From assembly GCA_033558025.1 (NCBI GenBank), contig JAUCEF010000004.1:3038001-3102000 (forward strand): DNA of 64,000 nt, in the 5' to 3' direction. The DNA is from Phytophthora sp. 'mugwort'. Taxonomy: Eukaryota; Oomycota; Peronosporomycetes; Peronosporales; Peronosporaceae. The position numbers were made by a program, and so were the translations under genes. Below are positions 24,363 to 34,802 of this stretch, one piece after another. Within the stretch, counting starts at the first letter, position 1, and each line of letters begins with the position of its first letter. The notes under the pieces were generated by a model. It saw only the letters and a list, made by a program, of their open reading frames with translations, was not told where the DNA came from and made no database searches.

Positions 24363-25703
24363 ATGTCGTTAGCAATCGGAACCCGGTGCGAGCTGCTGTC
24401 CTCAGGACCCAGTGGTAGTCTGCGCGCCAGTATCAAGCGATACGGAGAGATTGCGTACATTGGGGCGATCGAGGGTCTACCGGGCGACGGCTGGCTGGGC
24501 GTGCGGCTGGACAAACCGCTGGGAAAAGGCGACGGGTCGTTCCAGGGCAAGCGCTACTTCGACTGCCAGGCGCTGCATGGCGCCATTGTGCGGCCAGAGA
24601 GGGTTAACACCAAGGGAGAGTTTCCCATACTCATGACTCACGAGGAGAGTCTAGCGCACGCATTTAAGGAGCGACGCAAAGACAAACAGGACCCGAGAAG
24701 CGCGGCAAATGACACCTCGAAGTTGCACCGGGAACTGACGACGGATGAGCTAGCGACGGCGTTCTGGGAGAAGTTTACGCAGCAAGAGGAGCATGTACAC
24801 AAGGAGGTGGGACTATTCTGTGAGCAGAAGAAGCAGCCGCTGCCATGTCAACCGGCCAAAGAGGTAAATTTGGACGCCCTAGTGCTCGAGGTGAACGTCA
24901 TGAGAGACGCTGCAGCGACGGCGGCATCCCTGTACTTGTCACCGTATGACACTCGCCATACTCAGCTTATCCTGTCCAAATTGCTGGAGCTGATTGATAC
25001 GACTCGCGTGACGTTCGCTCCGAGGAGGAAGTTCACATTTCGAGCTCATGCCGCGAGAAGAGCAAAGATTAAAGCGGTGGAGGAGCCGGAACAGGACGCA
25101 TTGTCTACCTCTTCGAGCAATCCCCAGTTTCCATCCACTTTACAGAGAGCGATGGAGTTTGACGAGCTGCTGCATGACAGGAAGCAGAACGAGGTCATTA
25201 TCATCGACAATAGCAGTTTCGCTGATGCAGACGCTAGCAAGCGCCGCGACCTCAACTTCTCACATTTGACTAACTGCGTCGTGTTCGTGTGTGTGGAGAC
25301 ATCAGCCATTCGTGGTGACGCACTAGAGAACTGTGTCTTCTACACCGGAGCGATCTTCGGCAGTTTGTGGCTTGAAAACTGCAACGGTTGCGAGTTTTTC
25401 GTTGCATGTCGCCAGCTGCGCGTTCACTTGAGCACTGCCACGACATTCCACCTCCGAATCCCGAGTCATCCCATTATTGAAGACTGCCAGCAGATGCAGT
25501 TCGGACCGTATCGCTTGCACTTTGATGGTCTTAAGGCACAATTGGAACGTCTGGGCTTGTCGAAGGACTCGGGGCTTTGGGCTAAGGTGAACGACTTCAA
25601 GTGGCATAAGGCGCAGCAGTCTCCGAATTGGAGCATCCACGACCCGAAGCAGCCACTGCCGAAAATCCCTGCAGAGTTGAAGACGCTGATTTCGTACGAC
25701 TAA
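24363..25703 (+). CDS. CAP-Gly plus TBCC-domain tubulin folding cofactor
   Basis: An uninterrupted 446-residue protein. Residues ~25-80 are a CAP-Gly domain (IGAIEGLPGDGWLGVRLDKP and GKGDGSFQGKRYFDC, then GAIVRPERV). Residues ~110-260 are charged and helical. Residues ~280-390 are a C-CAP/TBCC domain (IIDNSSFADADA, CRQLRVHLSTATTFHLRIPS, PIIEDCQQMQFGPY). Cofactor C acts with cofactors D and E to release native alpha/beta-tubulin by stimulating GTP hydrolysis. The usual catalytic Arg of TBCC lies in the QQ(L/F)R motif and is seen here as RQLR. Canonical TBCC has a spectrin-like N-terminus; CAP-Gly is normally found in cofactors B and E, so this combination is unusual. The ATG at 24,363 is the first in frame. 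Confidence 0.85.
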   Translation: MSLAIGTRCELLSSGPSGSLRASIKRYGEIAYIGAIEGLPGDGWLGVRLDKPLGKGDGSFQGKRYFDCQALHGAIVRPERVNTKGEFPILMTHEESLAHAFKERRKDKQDPRSAANDTSKLHRELTTDELATAFWEKFTQQEEHVHKEVGLFCEQKKQPLPCQPAKEVNLDALVLEVNVMRDAAATAASLYLSPYDTRHTQLILSKLLELIDTTRVTFAPRRKFTFRAHAARRAKIKAVEEPEQDALSTSSSNPQFPSTLQRAMEFDELLHDRKQNEVIIIDNSSFADADASKRRDLNFSHLTNCVVFVCVETSAIRGDALENCVFYTGAIFGSLWLENCNGCEFFVACRQLRVHLSTATTFHLRIPSHPIIEDCQQMQFGPYRLHFDGLKAQLERLGLSKDSGLWAKVNDFKWHKAQQSPNWSIHDPKQPLPKIPAELKTLISYD

Positions 25704-25870
25704 TCTCGACGAGTGGAAGTTAAGAGCACGACCAGTGGCGTATTTAAATGGGCCACAAACGCTAAACGAGCGCGTACGTGTCCAGATCGAAGACAGATCG
25801 CACGACAAATGCTTTGAAAGTATATAAACACATGCAGGATACCTGTCACCCATCTATCGTTTTCTAACGT

Positions 25871-27043
25871 CTAGTCGTGTTTGCTCTTCTTGTGCTTTTT
25901 CTTCTTGCTGTCCTTGTGCTTCTGCGTTTCGTCCGCTTCAACAGGCGCTACTTCCTCCTCTTCTACCTCCTCCTCAGCTGTTTTGCGCTTCTTTCCCTTC
26001 TTGTCTTTCTTGCTCTTCTTGTCCTTCACTTCCACAATTTCCTCAACCTTCTCGATCTTCCTGACCTTCTTCTTGTCCTTCCCTTCCACGACTTCCACAA
26101 CCTTCTTGACCTTCTTAGCTTTCACTTTCACGACTTCCTCAACCTCCTCGGCGTTTTTGGCCTTTTTCTCCTTGACCAGCTTCGTCACAGGCTCTCCAGC
26201 AGCAAGATTCAAATGGGTTGCCTTCTTTACTTTCGTCATCGACGCGGCCTTCACGACGCCAGCTCCACCGAAGCGCATGGTAGCTTCAATGGCGATCATT
26301 CCACCAGCAACGTGAACACTACCAATCAGCAACAAGAAATAAATCGGTATCAGAACGGTACTTTGGAATAAGAGCAATTACAATGCAGCAGTCTACTCAC
26401 CGCAGCACTTTAACCAGAACTTCGTCCTCCACGGAGATGGAGGAGCCGTCCTCGCCCAGCCTGCACGACCAATAACAAAGCACAGCATGAATAACGAGCC
26501 AATGCACGGACAGTAACTGCAGCAGTATCAGTCATCGCACCAGCAATCCTGCGCGTAGTTGTGTACGTATCCTTTAGGAAGCTCCGCCTCAGCTACGGAG
26601 CCATTGAACACGCCAGCGAAGAGCATGCCGACGTGGTTACTGCCGATCTTGTTGACGACGCCGCGTAGTTGCATACCCTCCTTCGGACAGAAAATCAACG
26701 CATCGGCCAGCACTTTACAGTGGATGAAGGGCATCTCATTCACAATGGCACCGTAGGGCCGGTCCAGCTGTACATTGCTGAAGCTCAGCACCACGCCCTG
26801 CAGTGGCTCCGAGTAGCGCATAAGCTGCTCCGTCAGGTCCTGCTCGATACCCACGTGCGGCTCCATGGCGTGGCATGGTGCCAGACTAACGTTATGGCGC
26901 ACCTTGCACAGCACGAACGCGTTCGACACCATCCTGTTGCTGCCTGCGACTTTGCCACCAACAGGTCTAATGGCGGCTCCGCTTCCAGTGAAAAGCGACT
27001 GCAATTCCTGTACGCCACACCAAATACATATTATTATGTTCAT
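25871..27043 (-). CDS. RPA43: DNA-directed RNA polymerase I subunit A43 (RPA43/POLR1F)
   Basis: Three exons on the minus strand: 27,043-26,541, 26,460-26,401 and 26,318-25,871 (336 residues). The introns of ~80 nt have donors GTGCGA and GTGAGT and keep the frame. Exon 1 carries [20 protein letters not shown] and the OB-fold segment [20 protein letters not shown], then [17 protein letters not shown] and FNGSV, which match the A43 N-terminal and S1-like OB region. Splicing joins W-L-G at the first junction and LR-VH at the second, restoring [17 protein letters not shown]. The last ~110 residues are a Lys/Glu-rich tail with a [11 protein letters not shown] end, also usual for A43. The subunit forms the A14/A43 stalk that binds Rrn3/TIF-IA at rDNA. 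Its start lies only 76 bp from the divergent NDUFS8 start. Confidence 0.85.
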
Positions 27044-27119
27044 GTTAAGTTGCGGCAAAGTTGCTCCAGCGACGAGCGGCTCTCGGCCGCTTCCCCCACA
27101 CTACCGGAACGCTTCGACG

Positions 27120-27913
27120 ATGAACGTCCTGATGCTGCGTCGATCGGCCGCGGCCGTGGCAGCCAAGCAGAGTCTGAGCCGCACGCTGCCCGCCGTGGTG
27201 GCCGGGAGCGCGCGTAGCTTCGCGAACGTGCCTGAGCCTGGCAAACTGGACCCCAAACCCACGTGGGGTGAGGTGATTGAGAAGATGTCCGACACTTTCT
27301 TCCTCTCGGACATATTCCGCGCCACCTGGTTGGCCTGGGAGGTGCACGTCGAGCGCAAAGTCACCATTAACTATCCGTACGAGAAGGGCATGCTTAGCCC
27401 GCGCTTCCGCGGCGAGCACGCGCTGCGTCGCTACCCGAGCGGCGAGGAGCGGTGAGTGCGCAAAACCCGTTCTGGTGGTCCTGCCAGACGCTGGAAGAGG
27501 CGCGTTCTCATCCATCATGTTGTTGCTTTTTGCCATGGCAGATGCATTGCCTGCAAGCTGTGTGAAGCCATCTGTCCTGCTCAGGCTATTACCATTGAGG
27601 CGGTGCGTGACAAAAGTGCTAAACGGATCCTTCGTGTGGGGGACTGACGCGAGTGTTTGGGATAATGCAGGAGCCGCGTGCGGACGGCGCCCGTCGTACC
27701 ACGCGCTACGACATCGACATGACTAAATGCATCTATTGCGGCTTCTGTCAAGAGGCCTGCCCCGTGGACGCTATCGTCGAAGGCCCCAACTTCGAGTTTG
27801 CTACCGAGAGCCACGAGGAGCTTCTGTATGACAAGGCCAAGCTGCTGGCCAACGGAGACAAGTGGGAGTTCGAGATTGCCAAGAACCTCTCGGTCGAGCA
27901 GCTCTACCGTTAA
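27120..27913 (+). CDS. NDUFS8: NADH:ubiquinone oxidoreductase 23-kDa subunit (TYKY)
   Basis: Exons 27,120-27,451, 27,542-27,602 and 27,671-27,913, 211 residues. Introns are 90 and 68 nt with GTGAGT and GTGCGT donors and CAG acceptors. The protein begins with a basic, Ser/Ala-rich mitochondrial presequence, then [20 protein letters not shown] text conserved in the family. The two 4Fe-4S motifs are [12 protein letters not shown] (spanning the first junction) and [12 protein letters not shown]. The C-terminus [11 protein letters not shown] is typical. It carries clusters N6a and N6b in the Q-module of complex I. The unspliced reading meets stops in both introns, which supports the intron calls. 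Confidence 0.95.
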
Positions 27914-28161
27914 GCAGACACAGACGCAAGACGCGGGATCGACTTCTCAACGGGTTGTACAGTGGCACTCGGATTGGTGGAAGTGTGTAGCATCAGCCGC
28001 CTTGCCTCGCTGGGTAGACGAGTGGGGTATCTTTATAACAAAGAAAATAAGAGCAAATGAATGGAGTCCTTGGCTCTTCCCACGGCAACCAACTACCATA
28101 GGCTCAGCGCACAGGCCAAGTACATGTACAGAGGGTGCATCGGAGTTAAAGCGCCATCGAA

Positions 28162-28755
28162 TTATACGTCCTCCAGTGGTGCGATGGTGAACTTGATCTT
28201 CTTAACGGTCTGGCCTGCGAACTGGTACGTCTTGTCCGGCACGCTCGACGTGTCCGTGTCGTAAAAGTAGCTCGTACCCACCGTCTCCTCGATCTGGCCA
28301 TGCAGTTCATACTCCCCGATTTTCAACGTCGGGGTCGCTGTGTCGATGCCCTACCAAGCGCTACCGCGTCAACATTCAGAGACTCAGTCGATCGACATTA
28401 GTCCACGCACCTCAAGCGTCCCAGAGCTGTAGTCATCAAACAGCGGGTGGTTCTTGAAATCACACAGCTCCAGCACCACCAGCATCTCCTCCTCCTCGTC
28501 ACTCTCATTTGCAACATCGCGGTCGCATCCTTTTGCTCGTGCAGAGTCCGCAGCACTCGGAGCTGGAGCTTTGTCCTCCAATTCGTTCTCGTCTCCACCG
28601 TCCTTCACCTGCTGCTCATTCGTTTGATCTACAACCTGCACGTTGTTCTTCTGCGTCTCTAGTTCGTCTCCTCCATGCTCTCTCGACCTCCGTCGCTTCC
28701 CCGGCGTCCTAGGCGACCCCACAGCAGTAGGATGCCCGTCGTCCTCCATGTCCAT
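28162..28755 (-). CDS. TFIIIC triple-barrel subunit (GTF3C6/tau55-like)
   Basis: Exons 28,755-28,411 and 28,350-28,162 (177 residues) separated by a 60-nt GTGCGT...TAG intron. An acidic, disordered N-terminus with a KRRRSR patch is followed by MLVVLELCDFKNHPLFDDYS at the exon 1 end and TPTLKIGEYELHGQIEETVG plus SYFYDTD in exon 2. These match the TFIIIC triple-barrel domain that pairs with the tau95/GTF3C5 partner in the tauA module recognising the A box of tRNA genes. It is divergent from the RRM-CCCH gene (95 bp apart) and convergent with NDUFS8. Confidence 0.75.
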
Positions 28756-28850
28756 TGCTGCCAGTTCGTGTCATTAACTAACATTCCCTCGTGAAAGTGA
28801 CTAGTATAGCTGTTCGTCGATAGCCAGCCATAAGTCAACTGACCTTGATC

Positions 28851-31170
28851 ATGGCGTACCCTTTAGGTGAGGAAGCGACCATCGTGCTATCGGGCATTGG
28901 CACCGAGCTGTCCGATGGCATGCTCATGAATATGTACCGCACTTATGGCCCTATCGTGCGCGTCCGCCATAATGGAACCAACTCAGCGTACGTCCAACCT
29001 TATTTGTGCCCTAAATGGTCCATGAATGGTGCTAATTCGTCGTGTTTTTGAGGGTAGCCATGTAATTTTCAACCAGAAACGCCACGCGCTGAAGGCCGTA
29101 GAGGCGACAAATGGCGCTGTGGTGTACGGCAAGAAGCTCAAGGTGTCGCTGCAACGTCAGTTCAAAAAGTCAACGGAGCCATGCCGCGGCTTCGCTGCCG
29201 GAATATGCCGCAAGGGCGACCTGTGCAAGTACTACCACGTGACCGACAATGCGGCGTTCGCATCGACGGCGCCTCCTGTTGTTGCCAAGGCTCCGCGCGA
29301 GCCGGAGAAGAAGACGTCAAAGTCAAAGACACCGAAAACAGCTGAGCCCGCCGTTGTGTCTTCGGAAGTTCAAGGGATCCCCCCCACACAGCTTTGCCAT
29401 CATTTTACGCGTGGCTTCTGTTCGCAGGGTTCGGCCTGCAAGTTTGCACACGTGTTGGGCCTTGCCAAGGACGCAGCGCCTGCACTTACGGGCAAAGTTG
29501 CGCAGCTATGTCAGTTCTACCTGAGTGGAGTGTGTACTCGTGGCGACGCTTGCAGATTCATTCACCCGTCTGAAGCAAGTGCTGAGCCAAAGAAGGCACC
29601 CGCAACCAAGGCTGCTGTTTCAGGCGAAAAAGAGAGCGAAAATGAGGTTGAAACACAAGAGAACGAGGAGTCTCGCACATGTGTCGAGTGTGAGAAGCCG
29701 GATGTCGCCGTGTGGCAATGTGTTAAGTGCGATAACTCGCTCTACTGTGACGACTGCAACTCAGCCGTGCATCGTGCTCGCGTGATGGCCAAGCACAAGC
29801 GCACAAAGCTGCCGCCGATGCCCACTTTGCCGCGTTGTGGCGAGTGCGAGTCCAAGACTGCTAATGTGCGTTGCGAACAGTGTGAGGTCCCATTCTGTGC
29901 GTCATGCGATGCTAGCGTGCACAATTTCAAGAGCTTGAAGAAACACACCCGTGTCAAACTTTCTGGCAAGACAGAGCAGACGAAGTCGAAGAATCAGGTG
30001 GTCAAGAAGGAGCCCAAGACAGCCAAGGAAGAGCCCAAGCCTGCTAAGAAGAAGAAAGAGAAGAAAGAAGAAGCACAAGTGGAGTCGGCACCGCAAGCCA
30101 CCGTGGACCCTGTACCTTACGTCGAAAGCGTCCCCCAGCTCGAGTTTTCTAGTGCTTCGGAATCATCCGAGTCAGAGGACGAGGAGATGGCCGAAGATTC
30201 GTCTGTGCCACTGCAGACAGCACAGATCACTTCCTCGTCGGCAGATGACGATGAACCAATGGCTCATTCATCAGAAACGGAGTCCGAGGAGGACTTTGAC
30301 GATGTCAAGCCGCAGTCTTCAGCCTCCGTGGCCTCGACGCCTATCGTTAAGGAGCAGGCCCACGATTCCTCCGAGTCTGAAGACGATCTCAACGACAAAC
30401 CTGGCGCTACTCCAACGTTGCCCCCTGCGTCTGTACCGAAGATAAAATTGTCATCTGATTCCGACAGCTCCGATGATGAAATCCCCGCAGCATCTGCCGC
30501 AACGCATAAGGCAGACGATTCTTCCGAGTCTGAAGATGAATCGGAGAATGAGACGCCTGCAAAATCCACGCCAGCACCAGCTCATAAGCCAACTTTGGCA
30601 GAATTATCTTCTGAGTCTGAAAGCGACTCAGAAGACGAAGCTCCATCCAAACTGGTCGTCAACCAGACAAACAAGTCAGCACCGAAGCCTGGTCCTGCAA
30701 AATCATCGGAAGACTCTGAAGATAAAGCTCCGCCCAAGTCTACAGCAAAGATCAAAGCGACGTCTTCTAAGAAAGCGGCTTCGTCATCGTCCGAGTCGGA
30801 CTCCTCAGATTCTTCTGAGGATGAAGCTCCTCCTGTGAAACTTTCTGTCAAGTCTACTCCTGCACTACGTCATGCTCCTGTACGCAACAAGGCAGGAGGC
30901 ATCTCGGATGGCAGTTCACACACGCTGGTGAAGAAGATCGAGGCCTTTAATGAGTCCGGTGAAGGCGACGAGCTGCATCTGGACGCAAATCTGAACGGCT
31001 TCGAGCGGCTACTGGCTCATGACTGTTCCGAGCGTCTCGGTCTTGCGCACGAGAGCACTGGATCCGGGCTCGAGCGGCATATCATTATCTCGCGCCACAG
31101 TGCGAAGCGTACTGCTGCGGATTCTGGCTACAATCACAAGTCCAAGAAGAGCAAACATCACCATCATTAA
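28851..31170 (+). CDS. RRM, triple CCCH and double B-box zinc-finger protein
   Basis: Exons 28,851-28,987 and 29,058-31,170 joined over a 70-nt GTACGT...TAG intron; 749 residues. Order: an RRM-like fold (TIVLSGIGTELSDGML to VYGKKLKVSLQ), three CCCH fingers (CRGFAAGICRKGDLCKYYH, CHHFTRGFCSQGSACKFAH, CQFYLSGVCTRGDACRFIH) and two B-box-like fingers (CVECEKPDVAVWQC and RCGECESKTANVRC blocks). A ~400-residue Ser/Glu/Asp/Lys-rich repetitive region with SESED clusters follows, then a His-rich end. CCCH fingers usually bind RNA, B-boxes bind protein; the acidic repeats look like CK2-type phosphorylation tracts. The precise ortholog is not recognised. Confidence 0.85.
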
Positions 31171-31439
31171 GTTCGGGACTGGTTGTTGTCAAGGAAGGGT
31201 CTAGATAAGATAAAAGACTTAGCTAGCCTAGTGACGCCGAACAGCTATAATAGATTCCTCTTCTTTCGTGTTCATCTCTCGTGCTTCCGTTTCCTCAAAA
31301 GGGTCACAAACCCACGAGAGCAGCTCTAGGCTTGCAACAAAGGGGTTCTAGTAGAGTATCCAATTCTTGCTCTAGCCTTTTTACCTCCACCCAACTGTCC
31401 GTCGAGCGTCCTAAGCGACTGCAACTGCAGACGGCAGTG

Positions 31440-32226
31440 TTACTTGCGGGCGGCTCTTCTGTCAGCACGAGTAGCAGCGTGGAAACCCGAGCGAATGGCA
31501 GCCACGGACCGCGACGAACCGCAGTCCTGGCAGTGCACGAAGTAGAGACGGCTGACCGAGTCACGCGTGAGCGTGGTGTTGGGCGAGCGGCACATCTGGC
31601 ACGAGACGTACTCCGTGATGTACTTGCGCAGCAGTGACTCAATATACTTGGGCACGTAACGGCCGCGGATGACGAGGCGTTGGTTGCCGTCGATGGATCC
31701 CTCCGTACCCAGCTCAGCCAGCGTGAACTGCAATACGTGCTCGGGCGAGCGGTGCATCATTTGACAGATCTCCTGGAAGTTGACCCACAATGTCTTCTTG
31801 GTACCCACGCGCATAAGCTGCGGAGGCTTCATGGTGTGCCGCTTGCGGTCCGTCAACTCTGGGTTGTTCTCGTGAAGCTTGGACATGATGCGCGCCAGCA
31901 GCTCGTCCTTGTATGAGTACGTGGCAGGGTCCTGTACTAGCACCGAGTTGGAATCAGGCGTGGCGTCGGCGGCGACCACGACGTCCTCTGACTTCTCCTT
32001 CTTCTGTTCGCGTTACGTATACAATAAATGATGGTAAGAATGTCAGTAGCTAGCATCATTATAATAGTTTAATGCCCAGTCGACGCACCTCTTTCTTAAC
32101 CTTCTTAGATTTCTTCTTCTTCTTCTTCAGGTCGAACATGGCGGCCACATCCTCAGGCACAGCGGGCGGGGCCACGGCGGCATCGCCCGTAGGCGGCAGC
32201 TCTTGCTTCTCGGCGACGTCAGCCAT
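31440..32226 (-). CDS. EIF2S2: Translation initiation factor eIF2 subunit beta
   Basis: Exons 32,226-32,089 and 32,003-31,440; intron 85 nt, donor GTGCGT, phase 0; 233 residues. One lysine block (KKKKKKSKKVKK) in exon 1, where yeast and human have three, binds eIF5 and eIF2B-epsilon. The core reads RKRHTMKPPQLMRVGTKKTL, MMHRSPEHVLQFTLAELGTE and RGRYVPKYIESLLRKYI. The C-terminal C2-C2 zinc ribbon is CQMC...CQDC. The subunit helps hold initiator tRNA in the ternary complex. The short N-terminus compared with human (333 aa) is the only oddity. Confidence 0.93.
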
Positions 32227-32507
32227 CGTTGATCTCTTCTTAGTGCTCCCCCTCTGTAAGCTTGGCTGGTGCGGGTGGCTCGCGTTCTCTTTTCCCTCGA
32301 GTTTTCTGGTGGCTGCCCGATTTCGACGAACCAAACGCAGTAAAATCGAACTAGTATCTCATTTCAACCAATGCACAATGTTATAGTTTTCACCAGTGAT
32401 AGCGTTTAATAAACACTATTTCAACCAATGGTCGAGCGGAACTGCTAGTGCCTCACATCCGTCGAGCGCTGATACTTGTGGACAGCAAAGACCCCTGCTG
32501 CTGAAAA

Positions 32508-33246
32508 ATGACGACGCGCATTCCGATTGCCTTCCGTCGCGGCCCGCGCACCAAGAAAAAAGCGATCGACCTGATCAAGACCTGGCACATCTTCCGTGGC
32601 GACAAGGTGCGTTTCTTGCGGCTTAAAACTCCCCATATTGGTAGAGATATCGCTTGCTGACCTTGTCCATTGCAGGTCGAGATCATTGCTGGACCCCACA
32701 AGGGCACGCAGGGAGAGGTCCTGAGCGTCGTGCGCGACCTGAACAGGGTTATCGTGGAGAATGTCAACATGGTGTGTGTCTTACGCGTCGGATCGAGCTA
32801 CCACAAGGCTCTGTGGGGCATCTGGAGACCTGGAGACTGATCTGTTGCTACCATTTGTGTACAGTCCCACCGCTACGTGAAGGCGACGCCTGCCGCTGCC
32901 GGCCGCTCGTACCTGTCGCCGTCCCCTATCCATTACAGTAATGTGAACCTCGTGGACCCGTCCATCGGCAAGCCCACTCGGGTCGCCATCCGCTTTACGG
33001 ACGAGGGCGAGAAAGTGCGTGTGTCCAAGAAGACGGGCACCATCATCCCCAAGCCGGCCGTCCTTAAGGAGCGCCACAACCCGCGACGAACAGGTGTGTT
33101 GCTGCTATCATCATTGGTTGCTGTTTGTAGCTGAGCTGACACTTATTTTGTTGTTGTGCTACCTTATAGAAACGGGCCCCTTCGACACGGCACCCGAGGA
33201 CGTGCTCGAGCGTACAGTCGACGACTGGGAAGTCACTCGTCTGTAA
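32508..33246 (+). CDS. MRPL24: Mitochondrial ribosomal protein uL24m
   Basis: Four exons: 32,508-32,606, 32,676-32,771, 32,865-33,093, 33,170-33,246; 166 residues. All donors are GTGYGT-like and the frame is kept. A KOW motif lies in [20 protein letters not shown] and [20 protein letters not shown], followed by [34 protein letters not shown] and a C-terminal [18 protein letters not shown] end. The bacterial-like uL24 core with this extension is the mitochondrial form rather than cytosolic eL26/uL24. The start context places the gene 281 bp from the eIF2-beta start on the opposite strand, suggesting a shared promoter region. Confidence 0.88.
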
Positions 33247-33679
33247 GCTTCAGTCAGCTCCAAGCCATTGGAGGGCGATAGTGAGCCACGCGGTTGTCGA
33301 AAGAGATGGAGGGTGCAGGACTGCAAGCGGACATACACAGTCTTAACAGCTATCAACGCAGGGTTGTACCGTCCTCTGGTCACAGTGTCAATTGTGCTCG
33401 AGATAATGATAGACAAGAGGAACAAGAGCCTGTTGACCATTGCAGTCGTTTGTCGCGTGCTTTCAGTTTGTTTCTCTCGTCTAAATGCAGCCGTGCAACC
33501 GCTTTCTGACTCTTTGGCTGCGTGTTCAGGTCCGCTCAGAACGCTGAGGCTTCATCGAGGCTTTGCGGCACAACCACACGAGCAATTTCTGCTGTAATTC
33601 GTTCTTGCACTCGTAGATTGGAGCTCTGGTGATTGTATAGGAGGCAAAATCAAGTCACCAGGCATCGTACTAGTACACC
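33247..33679. other. Intergenic, no gene seen
   Basis: 3' flank of uL24m and promoter of the Sec14 gene; only short chance frames. Confidence 0.5.
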
Positions 33680-34720
33680 ATGTCGCTGCATGGAAATGAC
33701 GAGGCTGAACCCCTTTCGGCCGAGGATCAGCCTGTTTTCGAGGCCGTGAAGGCTGAATTCGGCGACCATTGCACGGACGACCTTGCGATCCGCGTGGCTC
33801 GTGCATATCGCGGGGTGAAGAAGAACCGTCTGCAATTTACGCTGGCTGAGACCAAGAAGATTCTGTCCGCACGTGCAGCTCACGATGTCGACAAGGTCCT
33901 TCAGCACGATTTGCCCTTGTCCAAGTTGTACAACGAGTGCTGGCCGACGTATCTTTATGGTGAAGATAAGGACGGTCACCTCGTCACGGTGGACCGCGTC
34001 AGCGATATCAACCCGGATGGTTTGTTCAAGACGTTCACGACTGTTCACGACATCATTCCGCACCGATGGCAGTACATGGAGCGTATTCAATGGGAGAAAG
34101 TCGCCATCTCCAAGCGACTTGGCCGTCGAGTCTACAAACACGTGTGCATTGTGGACCTCAAGGGTCTCAGTATGAAACTTCTCTCGCCATCAGTGTTAAG
34201 TCACCTGAAGGTTTGTCACCAATATTGTATACTGCACTTTGAAGCCAAAATTGACGAAAAATGTTTGTCCTTGTAGCCCATTTTCGACGTGGGTCAGCTC
34301 TATTACCCGGAGACACTGCATTGTCTATACATTGTGAACGCCCCGTTCATTTTTTACAGTGCCTGGAAGGTCATATCGGCGATCATTCAACCCGAGACAC
34401 GCGAAAAGATTCAAGTGTTTGTACGTAAATTTTGGTCTGGGAACGACAGATAATTTGGATCTGAACATATTTCTTATATGTGATGGGTTATTTAGAAGGA
34501 CATGAAGACATTCCTGGAGGTAGCACAGAACCATGGTATCCCGCTGTCGTCATTGCCGTCCTATATGGGCGGCACACACCCGGGTCGAGTCATGAACAAC
34601 ACGTTCACGCCATCCGAGCTAGATACGCCATTGCCAGTGCCTGTCGTGACAACGGTGACGACAGAGAAAGCAGCTTCTACTGAAGTGGCCGGGCTTGAAG
34701 TATACACAGGGACTGAATAG
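33680..34720 (+). CDS. Sec14-like CRAL-TRIO lipid-transfer protein
   Basis: Exons 33,680-34,210, 34,277-34,420 and 34,496-34,720; introns 66 and 75 nt; 299 residues. N-terminal CRAL-TRIO-N helix bundle with DDLAIRVARAYRGVKKNRLQ, followed by the lipid-binding domain: HVCIVDLKGLSMKLL, DVGQLYYPETLHCLYIVNAP and FIFYSAWKVISAIIQPETRE. These match the Sec14 phosphatidylinositol/phosphatidylcholine exchange fold (YPE-x-L...NAP). The C-terminus after GIPLSSLPSYMGGTHPG is low complexity. Likely cytosolic, acting at Golgi or other membranes. Confidence 0.88.
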
Positions 34721-34802
34721 TGTTGTCGACACAGGAGAAGACTTCAATAATGTAAGGAAAATTCATTTTCAAAGACATAGACATTAATCCTCGTGGCCGT
34801 CG

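Noticed and set aside
25877..26371. Leu/Phe-rich plus-strand frame that looks like a membrane protein
   Set aside because: It mirrors the AAG/GAG-rich lysine-glutamate tail of RPA43; reverse of AAG is CTT, which gives artificial Leu/Phe stretches.
26865..27455. 196-codon frame starting 255 bases before NDUFS8
   Set aside because: The upstream part overlaps RPA43 exon 1 on the other strand; the mitochondrial presequence begins at the ATG at 27,120.
32508..33246. Cytosolic ribosomal protein L26 (uL24)
   Set aside because: The KOW context and C-terminal extension ([11 protein letters not shown]) fit the bacterial-type mitochondrial uL24 better.
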